Source: Nitrospiraceae bacterium (GTDB taxonomy: Bacteria > Nitrospirota > Thermodesulfovibrionia > UBA6902). From it: DNA of 49,367 nucleotides. Below, piece by piece: positions 27,376 through 37,280 of the stretch. The position numbers and the translations under genes are program-made. The stretch lies in the NCBI GenBank assembly GCA_003599275.1, contig QZJG01000019.1:1-49367 (forward strand), read 5' to 3'. The notes below the pieces were generated by a model, which was given only the letters and a program-made list of their open reading frames with translations, had not been told where the DNA came from and did no database searches. The stretch's first letter is position 1. Each line of letters opens with the position of its first letter.

Positions 27376-28002
27376 ATGGACAGGGAAAGGGTCAGGGCCT
27401 TCCTCGAATCGCTTGGACCTCTCTCTTTTGCCGGTTTCATCCTGCTGCAAATCCTGCAGGTCGTCGCGGCGCCCATTCCCGGCGAAGTAACGGGCTTTTT
27501 GGGCGGGTTCCTTTATGGAACGCTGCTGGGCCTTATACTTTCGACCGTGGGGCTGACGATCGGCTCCCTCATTAACTTCTGGCTGACAAAGACCTTCGGC
27601 CGTCCCTTTGTCGATCGTTTTGTCAGCAAGGGGACGATCGAGCGTTACGATTACCTGCTTCATCACAAGGGTGCATTTCTCGTCTTTCTCCTCTTCCTTA
27701 TTCCGGGAACTCCGAAAGACCTTCTCTGTTACATACTCGGACTGGGGCATCTTTCCATTAAAGAGTTTTTGCTCATCAGCACAGTAGGACGCTTCGCAGG
27801 CACTCTCCTGCTGACTCTCGGCGGGAGCTTCATACGCCACCAGCAGTATTATCGTTTTTCCATGCTGCTTGGCATGACCGTTGTCGTCATTTTTCTTTGC
27901 ATGGCCTATAAGGACAAATTAGAGAGGCTTTTCCGGTTGTGGCATACAGGTCCGGGGGAAAAACATCCGTCTAAAGAATTTAAAACAGAAGAAGACCTGT
28001 AA
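27376..28002 (+). CDS. TVP38/TMEM64-type (VTT domain) membrane protein, start unclear
   Basis: A membrane protein of at least 208 aa with the VTT/DedA-like core: LQVVAAPIPGEVTGFLGGFLYGTLLG, then the paired re-entrant region and LLFLIPGTPKDLLCYILGLG. Family members are implicated in lipid handling. From the first ATG (27376) the usual first membrane helix is missing. The same frame is open upstream to 27256 and encodes that helix (FRIAAFSVFLISIYVLYKTG), but without an ATG, GTG or TTG. A GTG at 27252 in another frame begins MNNQTDTQQ. A frameshift near 27270-27282, a rare start codon or a sequence error would explain this. Confidence 0.8.
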   Translation: MDRERVRAFLESLGPLSFAGFILLQILQVVAAPIPGEVTGFLGGFLYGTLLGLILSTVGLTIGSLINFWLTKTFGRPFVDRFVSKGTIERYDYLLHHKGAFLVFLLFLIPGTPKDLLCYILGLGHLSIKEFLLISTVGRFAGTLLLTLGGSFIRHQQYYRFSMLLGMTVVVIFLCMAYKDKLERLFRLWHTGPGEKHPSKEFKTEEDL

Positions 28003-28044
28003 TCGGGGCAGGTTTTTCGCACCAGGCCCCTGCGTGTTCTATAA

Positions 28045-29841
28045 TTATCCTAACCGTTCTCTGAATTCCTGAAGCTGTTTCTTCAGTCTCTCCGGCAGGC
28101 GATTGCCGAATATCGAGAAGTGATTTTCTATGTCCGGTATCTCCGACTTCCATTCATTAACATCTATGCTCATAAGCTCTTTCATTTCTGCGGGGGCAAT
28201 ATCAAGACCGTTGAGATCGATATCTCCTTCATTCGGTATCAGCCCGATGGGGGTCTGGGTCGCCTGTACCTTACCATCTACACGCTCGCACATCCACTTG
28301 AGCACGCGGCTGTTTTCGCTGAAACCCGGCCACAAGAACCTTCCATCCGGGCTTTTTCTGAACCAGTTCACATAGAAAATTTTCGGGGCCTTGTCTCCGA
28401 GCCTGTCCCCCATATCAAGCCAGTGCTGAAAATAGTCGCCCATGTTATAGCCGCAGAACGGTTTCATCGCAAACGGATCGCGCCTTAAATTGCCGACTAT
28501 GGCGGTAAAAAATATATTTGCGGCTGTAGTCTCAGAGGCTGCGGTAGCGCCAAGAAAAACTCCGTGGTCCCAGTTGTATGCCTCATGTACGAGAGGCACA
28601 ACGCTTGTGCGCCTCCCGCCGAATATGAAAATATCGATCGGGACGCCCTCAGGCTTTTCCCAGTCTTTGCAAATTACCGGGCACTGTGAAGCCGGGGCGG
28701 TAAAACGCGCATTGGGATGGGCAGCGTCTTCTGTGCTTTCTGGTGTCCAGTCACGGCCCTTCCAGTCGATGGCGTGCGCCGGCTCATCGCCGTCCATGCC
28801 TTCCCACCAGACGTCTCCGTCATCGGTGAGGGCGCAGTTTGTAAAAATGACATTTTCTTTCAACGTATCCATTGCCATGGGGTTGGTGCCGTAAGAGGTG
28901 CCGGGGGCCACACCGAAAAATCCGTTTTCAGGGTTTATGGCATAAAGACGCCCGTCCGGGCCTATCTTCATCCAGGCAATGTCGTCTCCGATGCATTCGC
29001 ATTTCCAGCCGGGAATCGACGGCTGCATCATGGCCAGATTGGTCTTGCCGCACGCAGAGGGAAAGGCGGCGGCCATGTGGTACTGTTTCCCTTCCGGATT
29101 TGTCAGCCGGAGGATCAGCATGTGCTCTGCCATCCAGCCTTCACGTTTTGCCATCGGAGATGCTATGCGGAGGGCCAGACATTTCTTTCCTAACAGCGCG
29201 TTGCCGCCGTAGCCCGATCCATAAGACCAGATAAGGTTTTCTTCAGGGAAGTGACTGATGTATTTTTGCTCGATCGGGGCGCAGGGCCACGTCGTGTCTT
29301 TCTGCCCGGGGGCGAGAGGAGCGCCTACCGAATGAAGACATGGTATGAATTCGCCGTCGGGACCGAGCAGCTCCAGTACCTGCGAGCTGACGCGCGTCAT
29401 GATGTGCATGTTGGCAACTACATAGGGACTGTCCGATATCTCAATCCCTATCTTCGAGATAGGTGACCCGATGGGGCCCATTGAAAAAGGGATTACATAC
29501 ATGGTCCGCCCTCTCATGCAGCCTTTGTACAGGTCCAGCATGGTTTTTTTCAATTCCCCGGGATCGATCCAGTTATTTGTAGGGCCGGCTTCTTCTTTCG
29601 AGGAAGTGCTGATATAAGTACGGTCTTCAACACGGGCCACGTCGCTCGGGTCCGAGCGGAAAAGAAAACTGTTCGGACGTTTCCTGAGCGGAATAGCGAT
29701 GCCCTTTTTAAGCAGCGTTTCAATCATCAGGCGGTATTCTTCTCCTGAGCCGTTGCATACATATATATTGTCCGGACGGCAGAGTTCCGCCACTTCCTTG
29801 ATCCACCTGTTGAGTTTTTCATTTTTTATGGTCACATTCAT
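28045..29841 (-). CDS. pckG: phosphoenolpyruvate carboxykinase (GTP)
   Basis: A 598-aa GTP-dependent PEPCK interconverting oxaloacetate and PEP. It has the P-loop PSACGKTN (261-268) with the hyper-reactive Cys of the GTP family, the metal motif GDDIAWM (285-291), [11 protein letters not shown] and FGGRR. Length is normal for this form. The ATG at 29841 is chosen because GGGAGA precedes it and homology begins there; an upstream extension to 30006 is not family-like. It links the citrate synthase product pool to gluconeogenesis or anaplerosis. Confidence 0.96.
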   Translation of the reverse strand: MNVTIKNEKLNRWIKEVAELCRPDNIYVCNGSGEEYRLMIETLLKKGIAIPLRKRPNSFLFRSDPSDVARVEDRTYISTSSKEEAGPTNNWIDPGELKKTMLDLYKGCMRGRTMYVIPFSMGPIGSPISKIGIEISDSPYVVANMHIMTRVSSQVLELLGPDGEFIPCLHSVGAPLAPGQKDTTWPCAPIEQKYISHFPEENLIWSYGSGYGGNALLGKKCLALRIASPMAKREGWMAEHMLILRLTNPEGKQYHMAAAFPSACGKTNLAMMQPSIPGWKCECIGDDIAWMKIGPDGRLYAINPENGFFGVAPGTSYGTNPMAMDTLKENVIFTNCALTDDGDVWWEGMDGDEPAHAIDWKGRDWTPESTEDAAHPNARFTAPASQCPVICKDWEKPEGVPIDIFIFGGRRTSVVPLVHEAYNWDHGVFLGATAASETTAANIFFTAIVGNLRRDPFAMKPFCGYNMGDYFQHWLDMGDRLGDKAPKIFYVNWFRKSPDGRFLWPGFSENSRVLKWMCERVDGKVQATQTPIGLIPNEGDIDLNGLDIAPAEMKELMSIDVNEWKSEIPDIENHFSIFGNRLPERLKKQLQEFRERLG

Positions 29842-30028
29842 AGTTTTCTCCCTGGAGTCTTTTTGTCGGTTTTCCGTGAAAACAAGTTTCAAAGGAAAAA
29901 GAAGAGGAGTTCTAACGACGCTCCAACTGCCACGATCAGTGTAAATTATATAAGTTGTCTCATAAAAAAATCTATATGACATGAGTGCCTGACAGAAGAG
30001 ACACAATTAAGTTTAACAGATGAAGCGA

Positions 30029-31327
30029 TTACCGCCACTTGACGTCAGGCATTTTCAGTGCCTTGTTCCTGTAGCTGAAATTCGTCCCTATGCGGACGGC
30101 TATATTCCGTGGACTTCTGAGGCTCCTCTTCAGCATGTTTTTTAATTTATATGTTTCCCTGAATATCCCGAAGTAGCCGCGCTGCAGTTCAGCGGCGGTC
30201 ATGTTTTTTGGTCTGAATATGACTTCTCCCGTGTGGTATTTGGCCCAGTCCCGGTCTGTTATCCTTCCTTCTTTCTCCATGTCCGCATAGAGTTTTGTGC
30301 CGGGGAAAGGAGTGAGTATGTGAAACTGCGCGGCGTCGACATTATTTTCCATAATAAAATTGAAGGTCCTTTCGAACACGGTGGGGTCGTCTTCGTCGAG
30401 TCCGAAGATAAAACTGCCGATTATGTTGATGCCGGACTTATGTATTCTTCTGATGGCCTCTTTATAACCGTCAGGAGAGTTCCATGATTTACTCATCTTC
30501 TTGAGATTGTTTTCTGAGAGGGTCTCAAAACCGATGAATGCGTACTTGCCCCCGCTTTTTGCATACAGGGAAAGCAGTTCCTCATCTTTGGCAAAATTAA
30601 TCGTGGTCTGTCCCCCCCATATCCGCTTCAGCGGCATGAGTAATTTAAAAAGTTCCTTTGCGTATTTCGGATGACCGGTGATATTGTCATCTACGAAGAA
30701 GAAGCTTTTGCCTTCGAACCTCCTTATCTCATTAATTACTTCATCTACGGGTCTTGTCCTGAATTTATTGCCGAAAAAGGCCGTTACCGCGCAATACTCG
30801 CAGTTGAACGGACAGCCCCGCGTGGCCTGCAATGTGTTGAAGGATGTGTATATCTTTCTGTCGAGAAGCTCCCTGCGTGAAACAGCCATGCCCTTCATAT
30901 CAATGAGGCTGTCCGCGCGGTAAACGGGTTTTAATTCTCCATTCTCAAAATCATGCAGCAGTTTTCCCCAGACAGCTTCCGCCTCTCCCACAACAACGCT
31001 GTCGGCATGGCCGAGCGCTTCCTCGGGCAGTGCCGAGACGTGAATTCCTCCCATGACCACTTTTACTCCTCTCGCCCTGTAACCGTCGGCTATCTCATAG
31101 GCGCTCGGTATCTCGGCGGTAAAGGCCGTAATGCCGACCAGATCAACCTTCCTCTCAAAATCAACAGAGGTGGTCCGGGCATCGAGGATTTCAACATCCC
31201 ATTGCGACGGCGTAAGTGCCGCGATCACCGGCAGGCTCAAACGCACAAAACCTGCCTTGCCTGTTTTGGAAACCTTGCCCCAGTAACCGCGGTCACTGCG
31301 AGGCAATATTAACAGTAGTTTTTTCAA
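30029..31327 (-). CDS. B12-binding domain radical SAM protein
   Basis: A 432-aa protein with an N-terminal Rossmann-like B12-binding-type domain (about 1-140; DLVGITAFTAE...VKVVMGGIHVSALPEEAL). A radical SAM domain follows, with the cluster motif CPFNCEYC (Cys172, 176, 179), FFVDDNI and an IIGSFIFGLDEDD segment. It resembles the BchE/HpnP/HpnJ-like group that modifies lipids, hopanoids or tetrapyrroles. The product cannot be named. It appears to be a single-gene unit upstream of PEPCK on the same strand, with only 22 bases to the longer PEPCK frame. Confidence 0.88.
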   Translation of the reverse strand: MKKLLLILPRSDRGYWGKVSKTGKAGFVRLSLPVIAALTPSQWDVEILDARTTSVDFERKVDLVGITAFTAEIPSAYEIADGYRARGVKVVMGGIHVSALPEEALGHADSVVVGEAEAVWGKLLHDFENGELKPVYRADSLIDMKGMAVSRRELLDRKIYTSFNTLQATRGCPFNCEYCAVTAFFGNKFRTRPVDEVINEIRRFEGKSFFFVDDNITGHPKYAKELFKLLMPLKRIWGGQTTINFAKDEELLSLYAKSGGKYAFIGFETLSENNLKKMSKSWNSPDGYKEAIRRIHKSGINIIGSFIFGLDEDDPTVFERTFNFIMENNVDAAQFHILTPFPGTKLYADMEKEGRITDRDWAKYHTGEVIFRPKNMTAAELQRGYFGIFRETYKLKNMLKRSLRSPRNIAVRIGTNFSYRNKALKMPDVKWR

Positions 31328-31638
31328 TTCAGTCTCCTTGAAGAAAAATCAATTTCATCCGCAGATTTCGCAGATACTAATTCAGTTCATTAGTATGAAG
31401 ACACGTTTGACAGACACTAAACGAATCTGTGTAAATCCGTGCAATCTGCGGATTGATTCAGTTTAATTTTTCTCCGTTCCTCCGTGTCTCTGTGGTCAAC
31501 TTGCATTTCTTGCGCGGCTGTATTGTAACATTGAAATAAGCTTCATTAAAATGTCAAAATGATTTCTCCAATTATTTTGTTGGACATGGGTCCGTTTGTT
31601 TGAGATAATTCAATACTGTTCAGGAGATAAAATCAGAT
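31328..31638. other. intergenic region with palindromic repeat and valS promoter
   Basis: No gene. ATCCGCAGATT at 31357-31367 pairs exactly with 31443-31453. Inside and beside it are TCGCAGAT, AATCTGTGTAAATCCG and, at 31471-31505, a CTCCGTG...CTCTGTGGTCAACT segment. This style of sequence is common in intergenic regions of many unrelated bacteria. A related segment lies at 34912-34946. Confidence 0.6.
31580..31609 (+). promoter_or_regulatory. candidate sigma-70-type promoter of valS
   Basis: TTGGAC (31580-31585) and GATAAT (31604-31609) are 18 bases apart, 30 bases before the valS ATG. The match is moderate. Confidence 0.4.
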
Positions 31639-34293
31639 ATGCTTGAGAAACGCTACGAGCCGAAGGACATAGAAAAAAAGTGGTATGACTTCTGGATTGA
31701 AAAAAATTATTTCCGGGCGGAGGCAAAAAGCGACAGGCCTCCTTACTGCATAGTAATCCCCCCGCCGAATGTTACAGGCTCTCTTCACATCGGTCACGCG
31801 CTCGACATTACTCTTCAGGACATAATGATAAGGTGGAAGAGGATGTCGGGATTCAACACCTTGTGGCTGCCCGGCACGGACCACGCGGGGATAGCGACAC
31901 AGAACGTTGTCGAGAAAGAGCTCAGGAAACAGGGCACCGACAGGCATACCCTCGGCAGGGAAAAGTTCATTGAAAAGGTCTGGGAGTGGAAGAAGCTCTA
32001 CGGAGGCACAATAATAAATCAACTGAAGAGCATGGGCGCTTCCTGCGACTGGAGCAGGGAAAGGTTTACCCTCGATGAAGGATTGTCTCGCGCAGTGAGA
32101 GAGGTCTTTGTCAGGCTCTATGAAGAGGGTCTGATTTACAGGGGTGAGTATCTCATTAACTGGTGTCCTCGCTGCCACACGGCCCTGTCCGACCTCGAAG
32201 TCGAGCATGAAGACGTACAGGGAAAGCTTTATTACATGAAATACAATTTTGCGGACCGGGAAGGACATATCACAGTTGCAACAACGAGACCTGAGACTTA
32301 CCTGGGTGATACTGCTGTTGCCGTGAATCCGGAAGACGAAAGATACAAGCATCTTATAGGCAAGATGGTAAGGCTGCCGATTATCAACAGGGACATCCCT
32401 GTCATAGCGGATGAGTTTGTCGATTCCTCATTCGGCACCGGCGCCGTAAAGGTGACGCCCGCGCATGACCCCAATGATTTTGAGATGGGGAAGAGACATG
32501 ATCTTCAGTTCATTAATATATTGACGGGCGACGGCAGGATGTCCGAAGAGGCAGGCCCGTACAAAGGGCAGGACAGGTTTGAATGCAGGAAGAATGTTCT
32601 TAACGACCTGAATGAAATGGGACAGCTTGAAAAGGCCACCGACCATGCCATGTCAGTGGGTCACTGTTACAGGTGCAGGACAATTGTTGAGCCTTACCTC
32701 TCGATGCAGTGGTTTGTCAAAATAAAACCGCTTGCCGAAGAAGCAATCAGGGCGGTGAAAGACGGGGGCGTAAAGATTATCCCTTCCACCTGGGAGAACA
32801 GCTACTTCGACTGGATGGAGAACATTAAAGACTGGTGCATCTCGCGCCAGATATGGTGGGGGCACAGGATCCCCGTCTGGTACTGTGAAAAATGCGGAGA
32901 GACGATTGTATCGAGGGAAACCCCGGCAGTATGCAAATGCGGAAGTGTGGAATTGAGGCAGGATGAAGACGTCCTCGACACATGGTTTTCTTCTGCGCTT
33001 TGGCCCTTCTCCACTCTTGGCTGGCCGTATGACACGGATGATTTAAAAACATTCTATCCGACCAGCGTCCTGATCACGGGTTTCGACATCCTTTTTTTCT
33101 GGGTGGCACGAATGATGATGATGGGGTTGAAGTTCATGAAAGAGGAGCCGTTCAGGCATGTTTACATACATGCGCTCATCAGGGACGCTGAGGGACAGAA
33201 GATGAGCAAGTCAAAGGGCAATGTAGTCGATCCCCTGAAAATGACGGAAGCGTTCGGCACGGACGCCTTCCGGTTTACGCTTGCGGCATACGCGGCGCAA
33301 GGCAGGGACATAAAATTTTCCGAGCAAAGGGTGGAGGGTTACAGGCATTTCCTGAACAAGATATGGAATGTGGCAAGATTTATTTCCATGAACATAAAAG
33401 AAGGCGAGGCAACAGACCTCACAATAAAAGTCAGGGACCTCAGTCTTGCCGACCGGTGGATACTGAGCAGGCTTTCTGCTGTTTGCTCTGAAGTTAATCA
33501 ATCGCTTGAAGAGTACAGATTCAATGACGCGGCGGGTATATTGTATCAGTTTGTCTGGCATGAATTGTGTGACTGGTATGTCGAAATGATCAAACCGGAA
33601 TTATACGGTGAAAATACCGAATCAAAACGGGCGGCGTTAAGCGCTTTGCTGCATGTCTTTGAAGTATCGCTTGCGCTCCTTCATCCGTTCATGCCTTTTG
33701 TGACCGAAGAGATCTGGCAGCAGCTTCCCGGCAAAAAAGACACGGAGAGTCTGTGTGTACGCAAATATCCCTCGCCGGACGAAGGGATTGGGGACAAAGA
33801 TGCCGAGGCGAAAATGAGTGTCGTTATGGATGCTATAATTGGTATCAGGAGCATCAGGGGAGAATTGAATTTGTCGCCATCTCTCGAATTAGAGGCGCTT
33901 ATCAGGACATCCGATAATACGGAAGAAATCCTGAATGACAATATTGCTTACATACAAAAGCTTGCAAGGGCGAAGGGCATAAAAACAGGAAAGGACCTGC
34001 AGCCGGTCAAAAATGCGGCTACCGCGATTAAACCGTCAATGGAAATATTTGTCCCGCTTGAAGGGCTCTTCGATATAAATGCGGAGATCGGCAGGTTGAA
34101 TAAGGAAAAGAGCAAAATAGAGGGAGATATTATGTTTGTGCAAAAGAAACTTCAAAACGAGGATTTCATTAAAAAAGCGCCTAAGGCAGTAATTGATGAA
34201 AATAAAGCCAAGTATGCAGACTATATGGAAAAGCTGCAGTCAGTTCAGAACAATATCGACAAACTTGTTCAATGGGGGAAGTCCGATGACTAA
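31639..34293 (+). CDS. valS: valine-tRNA ligase
   Basis: An 884-aa class I synthetase charging tRNA-Val. It shows PPPNVTGSLHIGHAL near residue 46 (HIGH motif), the editing domain with TTRPETYLGDTAV and GTGAVKVTPAHDPNDF, DWCISRQIWWGHRIPVWYC, and KMSKSKGNVVDP near 520. The C-terminal anticodon-binding domain and coiled-coil arm follow. Length is normal. AGGAG precedes the ATG. The last eight bases overlap the next gene. Confidence 0.98.
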   Translation: MLEKRYEPKDIEKKWYDFWIEKNYFRAEAKSDRPPYCIVIPPPNVTGSLHIGHALDITLQDIMIRWKRMSGFNTLWLPGTDHAGIATQNVVEKELRKQGTDRHTLGREKFIEKVWEWKKLYGGTIINQLKSMGASCDWSRERFTLDEGLSRAVREVFVRLYEEGLIYRGEYLINWCPRCHTALSDLEVEHEDVQGKLYYMKYNFADREGHITVATTRPETYLGDTAVAVNPEDERYKHLIGKMVRLPIINRDIPVIADEFVDSSFGTGAVKVTPAHDPNDFEMGKRHDLQFINILTGDGRMSEEAGPYKGQDRFECRKNVLNDLNEMGQLEKATDHAMSVGHCYRCRTIVEPYLSMQWFVKIKPLAEEAIRAVKDGGVKIIPSTWENSYFDWMENIKDWCISRQIWWGHRIPVWYCEKCGETIVSRETPAVCKCGSVELRQDEDVLDTWFSSALWPFSTLGWPYDTDDLKTFYPTSVLITGFDILFFWVARMMMMGLKFMKEEPFRHVYIHALIRDAEGQKMSKSKGNVVDPLKMTEAFGTDAFRFTLAAYAAQGRDIKFSEQRVEGYRHFLNKIWNVARFISMNIKEGEATDLTIKVRDLSLADRWILSRLSAVCSEVNQSLEEYRFNDAAGILYQFVWHELCDWYVEMIKPELYGENTESKRAALSALLHVFEVSLALLHPFMPFVTEEIWQQLPGKKDTESLCVRKYPSPDEGIGDKDAEAKMSVVMDAIIGIRSIRGELNLSPSLELEALIRTSDNTEEILNDNIAYIQKLARAKGIKTGKDLQPVKNAATAIKPSMEIFVPLEGLFDINAEIGRLNKEKSKIEGDIMFVQKKLQNEDFIKKAPKAVIDENKAKYADYMEKLQSVQNNIDKLVQWGKSDD

Positions 34294-34771
34294 AGAGATT
34301 CTGGAATTGGAAAGAGACGTCGCTCAGGTAGTTGAAGGAGAATTTATAAACATAAAAGATAGTAAAGTCAGGTCGGTCGAGGGAGGGCATGTAGAGATGA
34401 AGCGGGTTTGCGCCCTTACGGTCGACGGGGAAAAGGTAGACGCCTCCCAAAGCGCCGCTTGCATTATAAAAGCGGAAGAATTAAATCTGAATCGCGCCAT
34501 TACCGTGGTCTCTGTCTGCGGGAACGTCTCCATGAATTCATCCTGCTCCATTGTTTCCGTTGCAGGCAACAGCATCAATGAGGTCAGCAGGAGCGCAGTC
34601 GGCGTAATGGCAGCCAATAATATTAAAGCGGAAAACACCTCGGCTTTTTTAATGATAGCCGGCAATGTTGAAGGTAATGTAAAGACGCTATTGGACTGGC
34701 GTTCGGCGTTAGCACTTGGCTGCGTCGCAGGCGGCGTATTCGGATTGATGAAGATGTTGTCGAAGAGGTAG
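34286..34771 (+). CDS. 16-residue-repeat membrane-anchored protein
   Basis: A 161-aa protein of no named family. Residues ~72-133 are four ~16-residue repeats built on V-V-S-V-x-G-N (TVVSVCGN, SIVSVAGN, AVGVMAAN, AFLMIAGN), with similar spacing visible back to residue 28. This suggests a small beta-solenoid, loosely like bactofilins. A hydrophobic C-terminal helix (about 139-157) and a basic end (KMLSKR) suggest a tail anchor. The start overlaps valS by eight bases with GGGGGAAG upstream, so it is coupled to valS. Similar reading continues in another frame after the stop. Confidence 0.65.
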   Translation: MTKEILELERDVAQVVEGEFINIKDSKVRSVEGGHVEMKRVCALTVDGEKVDASQSAACIIKAEELNLNRAITVVSVCGNVSMNSSCSIVSVAGNSINEVSRSAVGVMAANNIKAENTSAFLMIAGNVEGNVKTLLDWRSALALGCVAGGVFGLMKMLSKR

Positions 34772-34911
34772 ACGGGCAACACGAACTGAGGCAGGCGAGT
34801 TCAGTAAGCGGCTCAATGATAGTAGACGGTGCGGTAACGGATGCAAAGATAACAGGGCCAATCAAAACAGATGTAATAATGTGAGTAAGTTTTTGAATAT
34901 GAATTCTTTTA

Positions 34912-34946
34912 TCTCTGTGTTCTCCATGTGCTCTGTGGCTAACTGC
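34912..34946 (+). repeat. CTCTGTG-type intergenic repeat, second copy
   Basis: Resembles 31471-31505 in the same orientation; both contain TCTCYGTG followed by CTCTGTGG and AACT. The two copies bracket valS and its partner gene. Confidence 0.45.
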
Positions 34947-35000
34947 CGTTTTTAGGATAAAATATCAATTGCCTCTGCACGATCGATGAGATAAGACACC

Positions 35001-35144
35001 GTGAGAGATAAAAAGATTTTAGTAGACACCTCTGTCTGGATAGATTATTTCAAGGGCAACGATGCTGATTTTCACGCCAGAATAGATAACCTCCCTTATG
35101 GTTTTACTTGCGAGCGCTATAGTAAGATATACAACGGTATTTAA
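35001..35144 (+). pseudogene. remnant of a VapC-type PIN-domain toxin
   Basis: A GTG-started 47-codon frame whose first ~20 residues (KKILVDTSVWIDYFKG) match the N-terminus of VapC PIN ribonucleases, including the first catalytic Asp. After about residue 35 the similarity is lost and a stop follows, so roughly two thirds of the domain is missing. No antitoxin gene is recognisable upstream. This is a decayed toxin-antitoxin locus. Confidence 0.7.
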
Positions 35145-35175
35145 TGCTATTTAATGTATATGTTAAAATAGCGCC

Positions 35176-36756
35176 ATGCGAAAAATTGAATTATACGATA
35201 CAACATTAAGGGACGGCGCACAGTCGGAAGACATCTCATTCTCGGTTGAAGACAAGCTGCGCATAACCGAAAGACTCGATGACCTCGGCATTCACTATAT
35301 CGAGGGCGGATGGCCCGGCGCGAACCCCCGCGACGCCGAGTTTTTTGAGCTGGTAAAAAAACTTAAACTCAGAAATGCCGCGCTCGCTGCATTCGGCGCA
35401 ACGCACAGGGCAAAAATAAAGGTGCATCAGGACCCGAGCATCAAGGCGCTCCTGAAAGCGGAAACTCCGGTTGTGACTATTGTAGGCAAGACATGGGACT
35501 TCCATGTCAGGGAGGCGCTGAGGGTCTCCCTGGAAACAAACCTCGAGCTCATCTTCAACACCATTACCTATTTAAAGAAAAAAGTCGGGAAGGTGTTTTT
35601 CGACGCCGAGCATTTCTTTGACGGTTACAAAGCACATCCTGAATATGCCCTGAAGGCGCTGGAAGCCGCAGTTTCCGCAGGGGCCGATTGTCTCGTCCTC
35701 TGCGATTCAAACGGCGGGACAATGCCTCATGAAGTTGAAAAAATTATAAAAGATATCAGCAGTGCGAACGGCCGTTCGCCCCTGCATCAAATCCCTCTCG
35801 GCATCCATACTCATAATGACTCCGAATGTGCAGTGGCAAACTCTGTTATTGCTGTGAAAAACGGTGTGACCCAGGTGCAGGGGACAATAAACGGGCTGGG
35901 CGAAAGATGCGGTAACGCCAACCTGATTTCCGTAATTCCCAATCTGAAGCTGAAATTGAAACTGGATTGCATAACCGACAGTAATTTAAAGAAACTGAAA
36001 GACGTGTCCCGTTTTGTCACGGAGATTGCCAATCTCAGGCATTTCAAGAGACAACCCTACGTCGGTGACAGCGCATTCGCCCATAAGGGCGGTATCCATG
36101 TAAGCGCGATCCTCAGGCATCCTGAGACATATGAACATATCAGACCGGACCTTGTCGGTAATTATCAAAGGGTGCTGATATCCGACCTCGGCGGCAGAAG
36201 CAACATCATTAAGAAAATAAAAGAGTTTAAATTAAAGGTCGATCCAGATTCACCGAAGGTATCACAGATAGTCGATGAACTGAAAGAGCTTGAGAACCAG
36301 GGGTTCCAGTTTGAAGGGGCGGAGGCTTCGTTTGAGCTTCTCATTAAAAAGACCTTCGGCCTGCACCGGAAATTTTTCAGGCTCAAGGGCTTCAGGGTAA
36401 TTGTTGAAAAGAGAAAAGAAGGAGAATACCCCATCAGTGAGGCGACCATAATGATAGAGACCCCGCACGGGGAGGAGCATACCGCCGCTACCGGGAGCGG
36501 ACCCGTGAATGCCCTGGACAACGCCCTCAGAAAGGCGCTCGAACAATTCTACCCTCAGTTGAAGGAAGTAAAACTTATTGATTACAAGGTAAGGGTATTG
36601 ACTGCGGGGAAAGGTACTGCGACCAATGTCAGGGTACTCATTGAATCAAGCGACGGAAAACATAAATGGGGGACAGTAGGCGTGTCCGAAAATATTATTG
36701 AGGCGTCCTGGCAGGCGCTTGTGGACAGTATCGAGTATAAACTACTGAGAAGGTAG
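35176..36756 (+). CDS. cimA: (R)-citramalate synthase
   Basis: A 526-aa enzyme condensing pyruvate and acetyl-CoA to citramalate, the first step of the threonine-independent route to isoleucine. It has the TIM-barrel start [15 protein letters not shown], the metal-binding [19 protein letters not shown] and the C-terminal LeuA-type regulatory domain with [16 protein letters not shown]. The match to CimA rather than LeuA is shown by [22 protein letters not shown] and by length. The downstream RseC-like gene is in the same direction. thrC elsewhere in the window shows threonine is also made. Confidence 0.95.
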   Translation: MRKIELYDTTLRDGAQSEDISFSVEDKLRITERLDDLGIHYIEGGWPGANPRDAEFFELVKKLKLRNAALAAFGATHRAKIKVHQDPSIKALLKAETPVVTIVGKTWDFHVREALRVSLETNLELIFNTITYLKKKVGKVFFDAEHFFDGYKAHPEYALKALEAAVSAGADCLVLCDSNGGTMPHEVEKIIKDISSANGRSPLHQIPLGIHTHNDSECAVANSVIAVKNGVTQVQGTINGLGERCGNANLISVIPNLKLKLKLDCITDSNLKKLKDVSRFVTEIANLRHFKRQPYVGDSAFAHKGGIHVSAILRHPETYEHIRPDLVGNYQRVLISDLGGRSNIIKKIKEFKLKVDPDSPKVSQIVDELKELENQGFQFEGAEASFELLIKKTFGLHRKFFRLKGFRVIVEKRKEGEYPISEATIMIETPHGEEHTAATGSGPVNALDNALRKALEQFYPQLKEVKLIDYKVRVLTAGKGTATNVRVLIESSDGKHKWGTVGVSENIIEASWQALVDSIEYKLLRR

Positions 36757-36813
36757 TTGTTAGAATAGAGGTGTTAATGGCAACTACAGAAGGTTGTCCC
36801 TATCGTTAAAAAT

Positions 36814-37248
36814 ATGGTTGAAGAAATCGGGATTGTCACAAAAACAGAAGGCGTCACAGCAAAAGTTATCGTGCAGAAAAAAGGCACTTGTGAAGGTTGC
36901 GCCATGAAAGGCGCGTGCGAAACAACAGAAGGGGGAATGGAGATAGAGGCATTGAATCCCGTGCAGGCAAAGGTCGGACAGACCGTTAAGCTCTCAATCA
37001 ACCCCTCCACATATTTGAAGGGTACCATACTGATTTACGGGGTCCCGGTGATTGCCCTTATCGCGGGCGCAATAATCGGAAAAAATATCGGCGATGAATA
37101 TCTCAAAGGCGCCAGCTCCGACCTTGTGGCCGCCGTGGCTGGATTCGGTTCTCTTTTGATTTCTTTTCTGCTGATAAAGGTATGGACTCTGAAGGCGGAG
37201 ACGAAAACGGAAAATAAGCCGGTTATCGAAGAAATAATAAGTCAATAA
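36814..37248 (+). CDS. SoxR-reducing / RseC-like membrane protein
   Basis: A 144-aa protein of the RseC/SoxR-reducing family. The N-terminal domain has the cysteine set C26-x2-C29-x5-C35 (GTCEGCAMKGAC), then two membrane helices (about 69-90 and 103-124) and an acidic tail. Relatives in Rnf-containing bacteria are part of membrane redox systems. No rnf or rpoE genes are in the window, so the partner is unknown. The start lacks a clear ribosome site. It lies 32 bases before the EF-G II gene. Confidence 0.85.
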   Translation: MVEEIGIVTKTEGVTAKVIVQKKGTCEGCAMKGACETTEGGMEIEALNPVQAKVGQTVKLSINPSTYLKGTILIYGVPVIALIAGAIIGKNIGDEYLKGASSDLVAAVAGFGSLLISFLLIKVWTLKAETKTENKPVIEEIISQ

Positions 37249-37280
37249 AAATCTTTTGATCAAACAAGGGAGGACACTGC

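Larger units (their letters stand above)
34772..35175. other. 404-bp region with gene remnants
   Basis: Holds an open tail in a shifted frame (to 34884) following the 16-residue-repeat gene, a repeat segment at 34912-34946, the VapC remnant at 35001-35144, and AT-rich sequence before cimA. No intact gene is seen. Confidence 0.6.

Noticed and set aside
28045-30006. Longer PEPCK start at 30006
   Set aside because: The extra 55 residues are not family-like, and the ATG at 29841 has a good ribosome site.
34816-34884. Possible small antitoxin before the VapC remnant
   Set aside because: Only 22 codons, no ribosome site and no antitoxin motif; recorded as a shifted-frame tail instead.
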